Made by a program: the position numbers and the translations under genes
Shown: positions 31,233 through 31,317 of the stretch, piece after piece
How the letters are laid out: the number at the start of each line of letters is the position of its first letter
Position numbering within the stretch: the first letter of the stretch is position 1
The notes under the pieces: model-generated
What the model saw: the letters and a program-made list of their open reading frames with translations, nothing else
Told to the model about the DNA's origin: nothing
The model's database searches: none
Source: JAITWN01 sp964384095
Lineage (GTDB): Bacteria > Pseudomonadota > Gammaproteobacteria > SZUA-140
Length of the DNA stretch: 31,317 bases
Assembly (NCBI GenBank): GCA_964384095.1
Contig: CAYLKC010000014.1
Span: forward strand, 1 to 31,317
Direction: 5' to 3'

Positions 31233-31317
31233 ACGCTGTAAGCAGTGCCAGCAATTTAGCCCCCTTCGCGAGCGAAGGGGGGGCGCTGTAAGCAGTGCCA
31301 GCAATTTACCCCCCTTC
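31213..31317. repeat. 50-bp tandem repeat running off the window
   Basis: The stretch CGCTGTAAGCAGTGCCAGC followed by AATTTA starts at 31234 and again at 31284, a period of 50 bases. Each unit also includes a CCCCCTTCGC...GCGAAGGGGG hairpin, and a third unit begins at the window end (CCCCCCTTC). At least two full units exist; the array may continue beyond 31317. Confidence 0.85.

Noticed and set aside
31208..31317. Possible CRISPR array because of regular repeats
   Set aside because: Period is a constant 50 bases with identical spacer sequence in each unit, and each unit is a G/C hairpin; there are no unique spacers and no cas genes.

Overview
The window looks like chromosome of a high-G+C, chemolithoautotrophic (or at least Calvin-cycle) gammaproteobacterium. 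The evidence is a proteobacterial-type phosphoribulokinase at the left edge, Gram-negative envelope genes (outer-membrane phospholipase A, lipoproteins, Mpl murein recycling), UbiX, and a periplasmic set of cytochromes c and copper proteins. I cannot name the species from sequence alone. No rRNA, tRNA, CRISPR array, transposase or prophage is visible.

Layout. 1-522: 5' part of prkB (minus). 718-1520: a lipoprotein gene with a possible frameshifted tail. 1548-4609: a minus-strand operon DUF432-like / MscS / PldA / small secreted protein, divergent from a large membrane PAS-GGDEF-EAL protein (4684-8415). 8416-13071: housekeeping and accessory singles (GIY-YIG protein, DUF2237 protein, secreted nuclease, methyltransferase plus photolyase); a 34-bp perfect inverted repeat lies between the DUF2237 and nuclease genes and carries both stop codons. 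13146-13848: AbrB-type antitoxin / PIN toxin with a probable autoregulatory operator. 13889-17212: a lower-G+C island with a complete EcoRII-like restriction-modification system. Its order is HTH-fused C5-cytosine methyltransferase, 92-aa unknown, EcoRII-type endonuclease, Vsr repair endonuclease, read as one operon from a promoter buried in a 41-bp concentric palindrome. 17346-20300: uvrD, a pentapeptide-repeat protein and a zinc-ribbon membrane protein.

20374-26644 is the most unusual part: an exported copper/heme gene set. It holds an ankyrin lipoprotein, a diheme cytochrome fused to a SUMF1/FGE-like domain, a second SUMF1 protein, a two-domain multicopper oxidase, a diheme cytochrome c, a monoheme cytochrome c, and a NirK-like copper protein that keeps its copper ligands but appears to lack the catalytic His of nitrite reductase. 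One DUF1820 gene sits between the two halves on the other strand. The last four genes overlap or nearly abut and probably form an electron-transfer chain; substrate and direction are unknown.

26791-31105: fructosamine-kinase-family gene (minus), then a plus-strand run of a stand-alone MetH activation-domain protein, a membrane protein, mpl and ubiX. Composite G/C palindromic elements occur at three places (17297, 26680, 31106). Each begins directly at a TAA stop codon, and the rightmost copy grades into a 50-bp tandem repeat at the window edge.
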